From: PXAP01 sp046483315
Lineage (GTDB): Bacteria > Bacteroidota > Bacteroidia > Bacteroidales > PUMT01
Reading direction: 5' to 3'
Assembly: GCA_046483315.1 (NCBI GenBank)
Contig: JAWODJ010000058.1
Span: 62,001-126,000, forward strand
DNA length: 64,000 bases
The translations under genes were made by a program, and so were the position numbers. The notes beneath the pieces were generated by a model. It was not told where the DNA came from. It did not search any database and was given only the letters and a program-made list of their open reading frames with translations. Every line of letters begins with the position of its first letter. Within the stretch, counting starts at the first letter, position 1. Below, in pieces: positions 53,028 to 61,734 of this stretch.

Positions 53028-54707
53028 ATGGGTGAAGATAAAAAGATAATATTTTCGATGGTAGGTGTCAACAAGACTTTTCCTCCACACAGAAAGGTGC
53101 TTAATGATATTTATCTCTCTTTTTTTTATGGTGCGAAAATAGGTATTATAGGATTAAACGGTTCAGGAAAATCGACCCTGCTGAAGATTATTTCAGGAAA
53201 GGAAAAACCTTCTGAAGGGGAAGTTGTTTTTTCACCCGGTTACAGTGTGGGTATGCTTGAACAGGAACCTGTGCTTAACCATGGAAAAACCGTTAAAGAG
53301 AATGTTATGGAGGGGGTGGGAGAACTTACCGGTTTGCTGAAGGAGTATGAAGAGCTCAACAACAGGTTTGCCGAACCTATGGATGATGAAAAGATGAACC
53401 GTCTTATTGACAGGCAGGGCGAACTGACCGAGAAAATTGATAATCTTAACGGGTGGGATATTGACAGCAAGCTGGAAAGGGCCATGGATGCCCTTCGTTG
53501 TCCCGAGGGTGACAGTGCGGTTACAAACCTTTCAGGTGGCGAGGCGCGCAGGGTGGCTTTATGCCGCCTGTTGCTGGAAGAGCCGGATATACTGTTGCTT
53601 GATGAGCCGACCAACCATCTGGATGCCGAGTCGGTACAATGGCTTGAGGAACACCTGAGACAGTACAAAGGAACGGTCATTGCAATAACACACGACAGGT
53701 ATTTTCTGGATAATGTTGCAGGCTGGATACTTGAGCTTGACAGGGGAGAGGGAATTCCCTGGAAAGGCAATTATTCTTCCTGGCTTGAACAGAAATCAAA
53801 ACGCCTGGCAGCAGAAGAGAAAACAGCCGGTAAAAGGCAGAAAACCCTCGAACGGGAACTGGAATGGGTTCGTATGGCTCCGAAAGCCCGTCATGCCAAA
53901 TCCAAAGCACGGCTTGCAGCTTATGATAAGCTTCTTAATGAAGATGTGAAACAAAAGGAAGAGAAGCTGGAAATATTTATTCCCGGCGGACCCAGACTGG
54001 GTGAAAAGGTAATAGAAGCAAAAAATGTTGCCAAAGTTTATGGCGACAGGTTACTGTTTGAAAACCTGAATTTTATGCTGCCACCTGCCGGTATCGTTGG
54101 TGTAATAGGACCTAACGGTGCCGGAAAGACCACTCTTTTCCGTCTTATTATGGGTAATGAAAGTCCTGACAGCGGCACTTTCATCATTGGCGAAACTGCA
54201 AAGGTTGCATATGTTGATCAGGCTCACGCTGCCATAGACCCTGAAAAAACCGTTTACCAGGTTATATCTGATAACAGTGAATTTGTTCAGCTTGGCGGAC
54301 GGTCAATGAATGCAAGGGCATACGTTGCAAGATTTAATTTTTCGGGTGCCGACCAGGAAAAAAAATGCGGCGTGCTTTCAGGAGGGGAGCGGAACCGGCT
54401 GCATCTTGCACTCACTCTTAAAGAGAATGCCAATGTTCTTTTGCTTGACGAGCCCACAAACGACATTGATGTTAATACCCTGAGGGCACTGGAAGAGGGA
54501 TTGGAGAATTTTGCCGGATGTGCTGTAATAATATCACACGACAGATGGTTCCTGGACAGGGTGGCAACGCATATTCTTGCATTTGAGGGTGATTCCAGGG
54601 TCTTCTGGTTTGAAGGAAGCTATACAGAATATGAGGAGAACCGCCGTAAGAGGCTTGGCGATGAAGGCCCTAAAAGGATAAAATATAAAAAACTACCAGG
54701 GAATTGA
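53028..54707 (+). CDS. ettA: Energy-dependent translational throttle protein EttA (ABC-F)
   Basis: This 559-residue ABC-F ATPase has two ABC domains and no membrane part. Domain 1 has GLNGSGKST, LSGGEARRVAL and LLLDEPTNHLD; domain 2 has GPNGAGKTT, LSGGERNRLHL and LLLDEPTNDID. The arm and linker (residues about 95-140 and 240-320) match EttA rather than resistance ABC-F proteins. EttA binds the ribosomal E site and gates elongation by ATP/ADP level. Downstream are DUF4870 (45 nt) and hisS. Confidence 0.95.
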   Translation: MGEDKKIIFSMVGVNKTFPPHRKVLNDIYLSFFYGAKIGIIGLNGSGKSTLLKIISGKEKPSEGEVVFSPGYSVGMLEQEPVLNHGKTVKENVMEGVGELTGLLKEYEELNNRFAEPMDDEKMNRLIDRQGELTEKIDNLNGWDIDSKLERAMDALRCPEGDSAVTNLSGGEARRVALCRLLLEEPDILLLDEPTNHLDAESVQWLEEHLRQYKGTVIAITHDRYFLDNVAGWILELDRGEGIPWKGNYSSWLEQKSKRLAAEEKTAGKRQKTLERELEWVRMAPKARHAKSKARLAAYDKLLNEDVKQKEEKLEIFIPGGPRLGEKVIEAKNVAKVYGDRLLFENLNFMLPPAGIVGVIGPNGAGKTTLFRLIMGNESPDSGTFIIGETAKVAYVDQAHAAIDPEKTVYQVISDNSEFVQLGGRSMNARAYVARFNFSGADQEKKCGVLSGGERNRLHLALTLKENANVLLLDEPTNDIDVNTLRALEEGLENFAGCAVIISHDRWFLDRVATHILAFEGDSRVFWFEGSYTEYEENRRKRLGDEGPKRIKYKKLPGN

Positions 54708-54752
54708 TATTTACACGAATAAAACAGATTAATCAATTTTATATTAAATCAT

Positions 54753-55109
54753 ATGGAACGGATCAATGAAGATTTTCAAAATGAACGCACATGGGCAATG
54801 TTTTGCCACCTCAGTGCATTTGCCGGTTTTCTTATTCCCTTTGGGAGCCTTATAGGACCCATTATTGTATGGTCAATTAAAAAAGACCAGTATCCCCTGG
54901 TGGATGACCAGGGAAAGGAGTCTGTCAACTTCCAGATCTCCATTCTATTATATTATATAGTTTCTGCAATTCTGATCCTCATCCTTATAGGGTTTGCACT
55001 TTTTGTTGCTCTCTTTTTTTTCAGGTTGATCATTACCGTGGTTGCAGCCATAAAAGCATACGAGGGTGTTCGTTTCAGGTATCCGCTGAGCATACGTTTT
55101 ATTAATTAG
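54753..55109 (+). CDS. DUF4870-type small membrane protein
   Basis: This 118-residue protein has three or four membrane segments. The pattern TWAMFCHLSAFAGFLIPFGSLIGPIIVW with DDQGKESVNFQISILLYY is typical of the DUF4870 family, whose function is unknown. It lies between ettA and hisS on the same strand with short gaps (45 and 38 nt), which suggests cotranscription. Confidence 0.8.
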   Translation: MERINEDFQNERTWAMFCHLSAFAGFLIPFGSLIGPIIVWSIKKDQYPLVDDQGKESVNFQISILLYYIVSAILILILIGFALFVALFFFRLIITVVAAIKAYEGVRFRYPLSIRFIN

Positions 55110-55147
55110 TATTATCTTTGCGGACATTGAATTAAAATAACCGGTCC

Positions 55148-56524
55148 ATGTCCCATAAACCTTCTGTACCTAAAGGAACACGCGATTTCCTGCCCGATGA
55201 AATGGCAGGAAGGAATCATATTTTTGATACGATAAAGACTGTTTTTGATCTCTATGGTTACGTGCCCGTAGAAACGCCCGCCATGGAGAACCTCTCATCT
55301 CTTCTTGGAAAATACGGGGAAGAAGGGGACAAGCTTCTTTTCCGGATCCTCAATTCAGGAGATTTTCTAAGACAGCTGCCGGAAAATAAAGGTCTTTCCG
55401 GTGACAGTGGCAGGCTGGCAAATATCATCTGTGATCGCGGACTGCGTTATGACCTTACCGTTCCTTTTGCCCGGTTCGTAGTACAGCACCGTAACGAGCT
55501 CACTTTCCCCTTCAAGAGATATCAGATTCAGCCTGTGTGGCGGGCCGACAGGCCGCAGAAAGGCCGTTACCGGGAGTTTTTCCAGTGCGATGCGGATGTT
55601 ATAGGCAGTGATTCGCTTCTTAACGAGGTTGAGCTTACCAGGATAATTGACGATGTGTTCGGACGGCTGGGGGTTAATTCTGTAACAAGACTTAACAACA
55701 GGAAGATACTTACAGGAATTGCCGATGTAATAGGAGAGCATGAAAAGCTGACGGCAATGACAGTTGCAATTGACAAGCTTGATAAGATAGGTATAGATGC
55801 CGTATGCAAGGAGATGGAGGAGAAGGGCATCTCTTTGGGAGCCATTGAAAAGATTAAACCGGTAATCGGGATGAAGGGCAGCAACAGTGAAAAACTGGAT
55901 TCCCTTGCCGTTCTTTTCCGCGAAAGCAAAGCCGGTATGGAGGGTACAGGGGAGATGAGGCAGCTGCTTGATATGCTTGGGCGTTTTGACCTGAAGAACC
56001 CGCTTTATTTTGATGTCTCTCTTGCAAGGGGGTTGAATTACTATACCGGCACGATATTCGAGGTGAATTCGGCCGATATTAAAATTGGAAGCATTTGCGG
56101 AGGAGGGCGTTATGATGATCTTACCGGGGTATTCGGACTCCCGGGGGTGTCCGGAGTAGGGATATCTTTCGGGGCCGACCGTATTTATGACGTTCTTGTT
56201 CAGACCGGAGGCTTCCCGACAGCCGTATCGGCTTCAACGCGCCTGATGTTTGTAAATTTCGGTCATAAGGAGGCCGAAGCTTGTCTTCCGCTCCTGGAGA
56301 AGCTGCATAAATCCGGCATCAGCGCCGAGCTTTATCCCGACAGCGTCAAGCTTAAAAAGCAGATGCAGTACGCCAATAACCGCAATATTCCTTTTGTTGC
56401 CCTTATCGGGGAAGAGGAAGCGCGGGAGGAAACCGTTACCGTAAAAAACATGAAGACCGGCAGCCAGGAGAAAGTTCCGCAGGATGAAATTACAAAATTC
56501 CTGGAAACAGCCATTGGTACGTGA
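55148..56524 (+). CDS. hisS: Histidyl-tRNA synthetase
   Basis: This 458-residue class II synthetase has motif 1 (PKGTRDFLPDEM), motif 2 (FPFKRYQIQPVWRADRPQKG and REFFQCDADVIG), the histidine-binding signature ARGLNYYTGTIFEV and motif 3 (GVGISFGADRIYD). The anticodon-binding domain follows (FVNFGHKEAEACLPLLEK). It is slightly longer than the E. coli enzyme (424) through an insertion near residues 195-255. It has no terminator before the LolD remnant. Confidence 0.97.
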   Translation: MSHKPSVPKGTRDFLPDEMAGRNHIFDTIKTVFDLYGYVPVETPAMENLSSLLGKYGEEGDKLLFRILNSGDFLRQLPENKGLSGDSGRLANIICDRGLRYDLTVPFARFVVQHRNELTFPFKRYQIQPVWRADRPQKGRYREFFQCDADVIGSDSLLNEVELTRIIDDVFGRLGVNSVTRLNNRKILTGIADVIGEHEKLTAMTVAIDKLDKIGIDAVCKEMEEKGISLGAIEKIKPVIGMKGSNSEKLDSLAVLFRESKAGMEGTGEMRQLLDMLGRFDLKNPLYFDVSLARGLNYYTGTIFEVNSADIKIGSICGGGRYDDLTGVFGLPGVSGVGISFGADRIYDVLVQTGGFPTAVSASTRLMFVNFGHKEAEACLPLLEKLHKSGISAELYPDSVKLKKQMQYANNRNIPFVALIGEEEAREETVTVKNMKTGSQEKVPQDEITKFLETAIGT

Positions 56525-56606
56525 GTTTTGTGAGAAATTCAGATCCGAGCATACCGGTATGTTCCGAAGGAGGACCGGACAAGGACTGTTATTATACTGC
56601 CTGCGC

Positions 56607-56828
56607 TTATCTCCGAAAAGGGGCTCTCCTTAAAAAAACTCCCTTATCGGGGAAATCGAGGGTGCCGATCAGGTTAAGCATGGTTGTTTTACCCGAGCCG
56701 GAGGGACCGGTAATGGCTATTTTTTCGCCGGCAGCGAGGGTAAGCCCCGTGCCGGTGAGCACCTCGCGGATCGTCCTGCCGTAAAGGCTTTTGTACGATT
56801 TTGAAACATCTTTAACTTCAAGCAGCAT
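56607..56828 (-). pseudogene. 5' remnant of a LolD/MacB-like ABC transporter ATPase
   Basis: 73 codons read MLLEVKDVSKSYKS, LTGTGLTLAAGEKIA and the Walker A GPSGSGKTT (41-49), then LNLIGTLDFPDKG. After that the sequence turns into an unrelated FLRRAPFRR and a stop. Family members are about 220-240 residues; the Q-loop, signature and Walker B are missing. No continuation appears in other frames within the 82 nt before hisS ends, so this looks like a deletion rather than a frameshift. Confidence 0.8.
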
Positions 56829-56923
56829 GCTGATTACCCGTTAAGTCAGAATTATGTGCCCGCTAACCGGTATACCGGCCGGCGCCACAGAGTGATTAGA
56901 TGTAAAAATAGGCAATATTTTAC

Positions 56924-56954
56924 AATCCGGCTGCATTGTTCATACGGCCGGATT
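56924..56954 (-). other. Hairpin downstream of the M56 gene
   Basis: AATCCGGC (56924-56931) and GCCGGATT (56947-56954) form an 8-bp stem with a 15-nt loop, 54 nt past the M56 stop on the minus strand. There is no U-rich tail, so it is a weak candidate transcript end. A 12-bp palindrome CCGGTATACCGG lies nearby at 56867-56878. Confidence 0.35.
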
Positions 56955-57007
56955 ATAAAATACCCTCAGAATTTAAATTATGATTTTGTCTGCTGCGGGG
57001 TGACGGA

Positions 57008-58414
57008 TCACTCTGATTTTTTGGTAGTGATCAATATCACGCTGGTTATCCCCTCCTCAGCGTAAGACCGGACCGCCTCTTCAGATTTGATTACGGTAAC
57101 ACTTTCAATATCCGACGGATTTAACTTGTGCATATCAATGTTTGATATTTTTACCCCATCCACCACAATAAGTGTGGAATCATCTATTTCGTTAGTTCTG
57201 ATGGCGGCCTGTGCGCTGGCAGGAGATTGCTGACCGTTGGTCGCTTCTTTTTCAAGAGAAATGTCAATAACCATAAGGTTTGGATCGGCGGGGTCGAACG
57301 GACTAAAGTCCCTGTTTATATCATATCGTTTATACCCTGGTGCCCCGAATGTAAGTGAAACCTCCTGTTTGTCGGGAATCCTGATCAAAAAATTTCCCTC
57401 CTTGTCGGTAATAGTTCCCGTAGTTGTTCCTGTTACAATAACCATGGCTCCGGCCAGCGGTCCCTCACTGCTGAGCACCCTGCCGCGGACCATCTTTTCG
57501 GATTGTTGTTGCTCTTCCGGATCCTGCCGGCTGTTTTCTCCGGAAGCTACATATTGATATGCAGGTTCGGCAAAGGCATACATAAGCAGCGCCATTACCG
57601 GAAATACAAAAAGAACTCTCATCTTTCTGTATGGTGAAGAGATTTTTTGTTTCATCATGTCAAATCTTTTTTTGTTAATTGATTGGTTGAAGGAATTTGA
57701 AAGGGTAAGTACCCGTGAGTCCAGTATATGGTTTAGCAGGGTGGCCCTGTAAACAGCCGGATTGGTTGAGGATTGCAGGGCAGAGCTGTCAGCCAGATAT
57801 TCATGATTCTGCCTGATAATCCGCGCCCAGATCCAGGCAAGTGGATTGATCCATTGAATGGTGCAGAGAAGTTCTGCCATGATAAGATCTATCCAGTGTT
57901 TTTGCCTGACGTGGGCCATTTCATGGTTAAGGATATCCCGCCGCTGATCTACATCCACGTTTGGATTGATAAATACATAGTTAAAGAAGGAGAAGGATGG
58001 AGATGCTTCCGTACTTGTTATGATGTTTGCCCGGCCTTCATTCCGTTTACTTTGTTTTCCGGCATGTACGAGCAGTGGTATTATCTGGAATGCCATCCTG
58101 ATGATAATAAAGACAACCCCTGCCAGGTATGCCAGAAAAAGCAGCCTGACCAGCGTAGCCAAAGGATTCGTCTCTGCGGCTGTTGCCGGCACTGCCTGCT
58201 CAGACATTACCATTAACTGTGATGCAGGAACCGGTACCTCCACATTGTATCTGAATGTGACCAGGGGGAGTAGGAAGGAGGCTAGGATACCCGAGAGGAG
58301 ATAGAACCTTTTAAGTGTGAAATATCTTTCGTTGCGGAGAAATACCACCCACACCAGCGCAAAAACCGATAGCCATAAGGCGGATCTCAGAAGGTAAGCT
58401 GCAAACTGTTCCAT
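57008..58414 (-). CDS. BlaR1/MecR1-like M56 peptidase fused to carboxypeptidase-regulatory and plug-like domains
   Basis: This 468-residue protein has four predicted membrane segments; the zinc-peptidase motif HEMAH lies at 164-168 (ILNHEMAHVRQKHW), between the third and fourth. A CarboxypepD_reg-like domain follows (about 309-395: VRGRVLSSEGPLAGAMVIV to GNFLIRIPDK). The last about 57 residues resemble a TonB-receptor plug (TLIVVDGVKISNIDMHKL, SVILITTKK). Its start overlaps the blaI-like stop by one base (TAATG on the minus strand), so the two are translationally coupled. BlaR1 family members cleave the BlaI repressor on signal; the ligand here is unknown. Confidence 0.88.
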   Translation of the reverse strand: MEQFAAYLLRSALWLSVFALVWVVFLRNERYFTLKRFYLLSGILASFLLPLVTFRYNVEVPVPASQLMVMSEQAVPATAAETNPLATLVRLLFLAYLAGVVFIIIRMAFQIIPLLVHAGKQSKRNEGRANIITSTEASPSFSFFNYVFINPNVDVDQRRDILNHEMAHVRQKHWIDLIMAELLCTIQWINPLAWIWARIIRQNHEYLADSSALQSSTNPAVYRATLLNHILDSRVLTLSNSFNQSINKKRFDMMKQKISSPYRKMRVLFVFPVMALLMYAFAEPAYQYVASGENSRQDPEEQQQSEKMVRGRVLSSEGPLAGAMVIVTGTTTGTITDKEGNFLIRIPDKQEVSLTFGAPGYKRYDINRDFSPFDPADPNLMVIDISLEKEATNGQQSPASAQAAIRTNEIDDSTLIVVDGVKISNIDMHKLNPSDIESVTVIKSEEAVRSYAEEGITSVILITTKKSE

Positions 58415-58794
58415 TACTTTTTCTTTTTAAAGTTTTCAAGTTCCTGCCTGGTCTCTTCAAGCAGCTCCTCCAGCTCCTTTGCCGAGAGATCCTTGCCTCG
58501 AACAAACATAGAGGCCATTGCAGGGAAGGAGCTGTTAAAGTAGCTGTCCATCAGACGGAACAACTGCTTCTTTGAATAGTCAGACTGTTTCACTAGCGGA
58601 TGGTAGCGGTATACATTCCCGAGCGATTCATGACCCACGAATCCTTTCTTTTCCAGAACCCTGAGCACCGTCGACACGGTATTTCTTGCAGGTTTCGGGT
58701 CGGAAAGCCTGTTCCGCACATCTTTTACCTTCCCGGCTCCAAGCTCCCAAAGGACCTTCATTATCTCTTCTTCTGCCTTTGTAAGTTGCGTCAT
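58414..58794 (-). CDS. BlaI/MecI-family transcriptional repressor
   Basis: This 126-residue winged-helix repressor begins LTKAEEEIMKVLWELGAG and contains RNTVSTVLRVLEKKGFV, the recognition-helix region. The C-terminus (MASMFVRGKDLSAKELEELLEE) is the helical dimerisation part. It sits with the M56 peptidase as a two-gene sensor-repressor unit. Its promoter overlaps a palindrome of the GACTAT/ATAGTC type, so autorepression is likely. The ATG at 58794 fits the known start. Confidence 0.93.
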   Translation of the reverse strand: MTQLTKAEEEIMKVLWELGAGKVKDVRNRLSDPKPARNTVSTVLRVLEKKGFVGHESLGNVYRYHPLVKQSDYSKKQLFRLMDSYFNSSFPAMASMFVRGKDLSAKELEELLEETRQELENFKKKK

Positions 58795-58801
58795 TTGTGC
58801 A

Positions 58802-58832
58802 CAAACATATGACTATTTTTATAGTCATGCAA
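58802..58832 (-). promoter_or_regulatory. Promoter of the BlaI-M56 pair, overlapping operator 1
   Basis: Minus-strand TTG (58832-58830), a 20-nt spacer and TATGTTTG (58809-58802) match the Bacteroidota consensus. Transcription should begin about 6-7 nt further on, at or next to the ATG at 58794, so the mRNA may be leaderless. Confidence 0.6.
58809..58828. promoter_or_regulatory. BlaI-type operator 1
   Basis: The perfect inverted repeat ATGACTAT-TTTT-ATAGTCAT lies between the -33 and -7 boxes of the promoter for the repressor gene, where a bound repressor would block RNA polymerase. Confidence 0.7.
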
Positions 58833-58850
58833 ATTTTTTGCAATAAAAGT

Positions 58851-58866
58851 GACTATCTTAATAGTC
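58851..58866. promoter_or_regulatory. BlaI-type operator 2
   Basis: GACTAT-CTTA-ATAGTC repeats the half-sites of operator 1 with its centre 40 bp upstream. Two sites about four helical turns apart suggest cooperative binding of the BlaI-like repressor. Confidence 0.65.
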
Positions 58867-58919
58867 GTTTTGCTGAAAAGTTCATGATAAGAAGAATATA
58901 ACAGCATCTAAAAAAGTTA

Positions 58920-58927
58920 TATATTTG
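58920..58927 (+). promoter_or_regulatory. -7 promoter element of the toxin-antitoxin pair
   Basis: TATATTTG is an exact TAnnTTTG match 16 nt before the ATG at 58944, implying a leader of about 10 nt. A TTG box at the expected place is not evident. Confidence 0.4.
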
Positions 58928-58943
58928 ATAATTGTGATTAGTA

Positions 58944-59240
58944 ATGACAACCAGAAATAAAATATTGGATATCATCAAAACTCACCGCCCTAAACTCCGG
59001 CAATTTGGTATAAGGGACATTGGATTATTTGGCTCTTATGCGAGAGACGAACAATCAACGGGCAGTGATATTGATATTTTAATTGACTTTGAACCTGAAA
59101 GTGAAAATTTCGACAATTTTATGGCAGCCTGTGAATACATTGAAAATCTTTTTAAAAGTGAGAAAGTTGATATAGTTACAAAAAACGGACTTAGTCCCTA
59201 TATAGGTCCGGATATCCTGAAAGAAGTTTATTATGTCTAA
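58944..59240 (+). CDS. mntA: MNT-domain antitoxin (nucleotidyltransferase)
   Basis: This 98-residue minimal nucleotidyltransferase has the motif GSYARDEQSTGSDIDIL (30-46), which supplies the GSx10DxD active site. Antitoxins of this type inactivate a HEPN toxin by adding AMP to it. The gene overlaps hepT by 8 nt and lies divergent from the BlaI-like repressor gene, with its own candidate promoter. Confidence 0.88.
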   Translation: MTTRNKILDIIKTHRPKLRQFGIRDIGLFGSYARDEQSTGSDIDILIDFEPESENFDNFMAACEYIENLFKSEKVDIVTKNGLSPYIGPDILKEVYYV

Positions 59241-59586
59241 AGAGCCAATAGAATATTTAAGGCATATCAGCGAGGAGTGCCATTATCTAGAAAATGCTGT
59301 TGGAGATAATCTGAGTAAAGGGAATTTTCTGGATGATGCGACATTAAAAAGGGCATTTGTCAGAAGCCTCGAGGTAATTGGAGAGGCAACAAAAAATATT
59401 CCTGCTGACTTCAAGATAAAATGGGGTGCTATTAACTGGAAAAATATGGCTGGCATGAGGGACAGACTCATTCACGACTATCTGGGCGTCAATTATTCAA
59501 TAGTTTGGGATGTTGTTAAGAATAAAATACCTGAATTATCCCGGCAGGTTGACGAAATTATCAGGGCCGAAACCAGGGGGGATTGA
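59233..59586 (+). CDS. hepT: HEPN-domain toxin (HepT-like)
   Basis: This 117-residue helical protein has the RNase motif Rx4HxY as RDRLIHDY (Arg76, His81, Tyr83), followed by LGVNYSIVWDVV, typical of DUF86/HepT toxins. The Tyr is the known site modified by the partner antitoxin. It is coupled to mntA by an 8-nt overlap. Its stop is 4 nt from the convergent GH3 stop. Confidence 0.88.
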   Translation: MSKEPIEYLRHISEECHYLENAVGDNLSKGNFLDDATLKRAFVRSLEVIGEATKNIPADFKIKWGAINWKNMAGMRDRLIHDYLGVNYSIVWDVVKNKIPELSRQVDEIIRAETRGD

Positions 59587-59590
59587 CAGA

Positions 59591-61534
59591 TTACTCCGTG
59601 TAGCTCAGACCATGCCCGAACGGAAATAGAGGGTTTTCTGAATCATACGGCAGATCTTCAAACTGCTTTCGCACCGCATCCATTGACGAGGGCAACTCGA
59701 ACGGCAGCCTGGCAGATGGATTGAATGTCCCGAACACGATATCGAGCACTGCATCGTCGTGAGCGCCGAAATCGCCCAGAAGTCCTGCGGCAGCACCTGC
59801 AATTTCGGGGATTACTGCCGGGCGGCTGAGATGAATACATATAATGGTAGGTAACTGTTCGCAAATTTCAAGTATCCGGCTCAGTTCCGGCTCCCTGAAA
59901 TCGAGGTCACCCTGCTGGAACATGTTTTCTATAAATCTTTCAAGTAATGAGGATGCCATCCTGTCATGGCCCGACGGGGCTGCCAGCCTGAGAATTGCAA
60001 TGTCTGCCTCACCGGGGCTGTCTACTGCTGTTGCATACTGGTCCGCGGTTTCCTTATCTATTCCTTCTGTATAGATCTTCAGACCCCTTTTCAGGGGAAG
60101 GATATCCTGGCCATTTTTCAGCAACACAATTGATCTGCGCTGAGCCAGTCTGCCCTTCTCCATAAAGTCGTCCCTTCCGACTGTTTCGACGGCCGCGGCT
60201 TCAACCACGCAGGGGTTGTCAAATAATCCCATTTCAAACTTTGCCCTGAGCAGCCGACCGGCGGATTCGTCAATCCGGCTTTCAGGTATTATGCCTTCAT
60301 CAATAAGCTCCAGGAGTTCTTTCACGGCCATTTCCCCCCCGAACTGGTCAACGCCGGCTTCAAGAGCCTTCACAATTCTTTCCTTTACCGTATAATCGTC
60401 CATACCCCAGTGGGTTCTCGTTAGTATGGACCAGTCGGTACATATGATGCCTTCATAACCAAACTCATTCCGGAGCATATCCCCTATAATCTCCCTGTTG
60501 AAACTCATCCCCACATCTTCACTTGTCTGACCCGTCGGTATCCCGTAATAGGGCATGATCATTGCAGTGCCTGCATCAATGGCTGCCCTGAAAGGGATCA
60601 GGTGGTAATCGAAATTATCCCCCGGGTAATTCTGGTCAGCACCATAATGAAAATGAGCGTCCCATCCATCTTTCTGTGGTCCCCCGCCCGGCCAGTGCTT
60701 GGTCATGCAGGCCACGCTTTCGTGGCCCAGCCCGTGCTCCCCCTGGAACCCATAAATATATGCCGCAGTCATTTTGGCGGAAAGTCCGGCATCCTCGCCA
60801 AAGGTTTCGGCAATCCGCGCCCAGCGGGGCTCTGTAGCCATGTCCGCCACAGGGTGCAAAGCCGTACGGATACCTACTGCACGGTACTCCTGGCTGGCAA
60901 TTCGTCCGAATTCGGCCACGAGCATCGAGTCGCCCGTCGCGGCCAGCCCTATCGGGGAAGGCCATTCCGACATCCCCGAAGAAAACAATTCCACACCGGC
61001 AGGTGATATCCCGTGCCTTGGGTCGCTGCTGATGGTGACCGGTATACCAAGCCTGCTCCGTTCGGCCAGCCTCTGTAATTCATTGTACCATTTAGCGTGA
61101 AAACCGGCTTCAGGTATTGCATAGATGTTAAAGTGCGTAATATGTTTGTTCAGCAGCATGTCGTATGTTGAGTAGATATTAAAAGAGGATATACTGGGTG
61201 AACCCAGTACCTGTCCCCTGCTCCCTACCCCGACAATCTGATGCCAGAGCAGGCCTGCCTTCTCGTTTATGGTCATCTGCGAAAGCAGGTCGGCGACACG
61301 GGCCTCAGTATCCTGCCTGAAATCTTCATAGACATCAAGCACGCCATTGCTGTTTAGGTCCCTGAAAGAAAAGCCGTCAGCCTCAATTACCAGTTTTTCG
61401 GCCAGCTTTGATTTTGCCCTGGAATTTTTAATTCCCAGGGAGATATAGAACACCGAAACGGCTATAAGCACAATACCCAGGACTCCCAGGATGGCATACA
61501 GCAATACTTTTAAAACTGCTTTGAAAGTTTTCAT
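59591..61534 (-). CDS. Membrane-anchored family 3 glycoside hydrolase
   Basis: This 647-residue protein has an N-terminal membrane anchor (about 8-32), then a GH3 TIM-barrel with TKHWPGGGPQKDGWDAHFHYG (about 276) and the nucleophile region IICTDWSILTRTHWG (Asp near 365). The second alpha/beta domain (about 450-640) is shorter than usual. The motif is that of beta-glucosidase/xylosidase-type GH3 enzymes, not NagZ, so peptidoglycan recycling is less likely. A candidate promoter lies just upstream. Substrate is not predictable. Confidence 0.88.
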   Translation of the reverse strand: MKTFKAVLKVLLYAILGVLGIVLIAVSVFYISLGIKNSRAKSKLAEKLVIEADGFSFRDLNSNGVLDVYEDFRQDTEARVADLLSQMTINEKAGLLWHQIVGVGSRGQVLGSPSISSFNIYSTYDMLLNKHITHFNIYAIPEAGFHAKWYNELQRLAERSRLGIPVTISSDPRHGISPAGVELFSSGMSEWPSPIGLAATGDSMLVAEFGRIASQEYRAVGIRTALHPVADMATEPRWARIAETFGEDAGLSAKMTAAYIYGFQGEHGLGHESVACMTKHWPGGGPQKDGWDAHFHYGADQNYPGDNFDYHLIPFRAAIDAGTAMIMPYYGIPTGQTSEDVGMSFNREIIGDMLRNEFGYEGIICTDWSILTRTHWGMDDYTVKERIVKALEAGVDQFGGEMAVKELLELIDEGIIPESRIDESAGRLLRAKFEMGLFDNPCVVEAAAVETVGRDDFMEKGRLAQRRSIVLLKNGQDILPLKRGLKIYTEGIDKETADQYATAVDSPGEADIAILRLAAPSGHDRMASSLLERFIENMFQQGDLDFREPELSRILEICEQLPTIICIHLSRPAVIPEIAGAAAGLLGDFGAHDDAVLDIVFGTFNPSARLPFELPSSMDAVRKQFEDLPYDSENPLFPFGHGLSYTE

Positions 61535-61562
61535 TTTATGTCGATTTCGTTTGAGGAATAAT

Positions 61563-61594
61563 CAAAAATAGTGAAATATTAAAAACAGATCCAA
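61563..61594 (-). promoter_or_regulatory. Promoter candidate for the GH3 gene
   Basis: Minus-strand TTG (61594-61592), a 21-nt spacer and TATTTTTG (61570-61563) fit the Bacteroidota consensus. The predicted leader is about 22 nt. The rest of the 200-bp gap to the GH20 stop holds nothing I can support. Confidence 0.5.
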
Positions 61595-61734
61595 ATAATG
61601 CCTGAATTGGCTGGTACTTTCCTGCGAGGTACCGGGCAGTGCGTTACACAGCGCAAAATGGAAAAAGATTTAGGGTTGATCTTATGATAACGGCCTATTG
61701 TAATCCTAAGTGGAGATTATCCTTTGGTTGCGGT

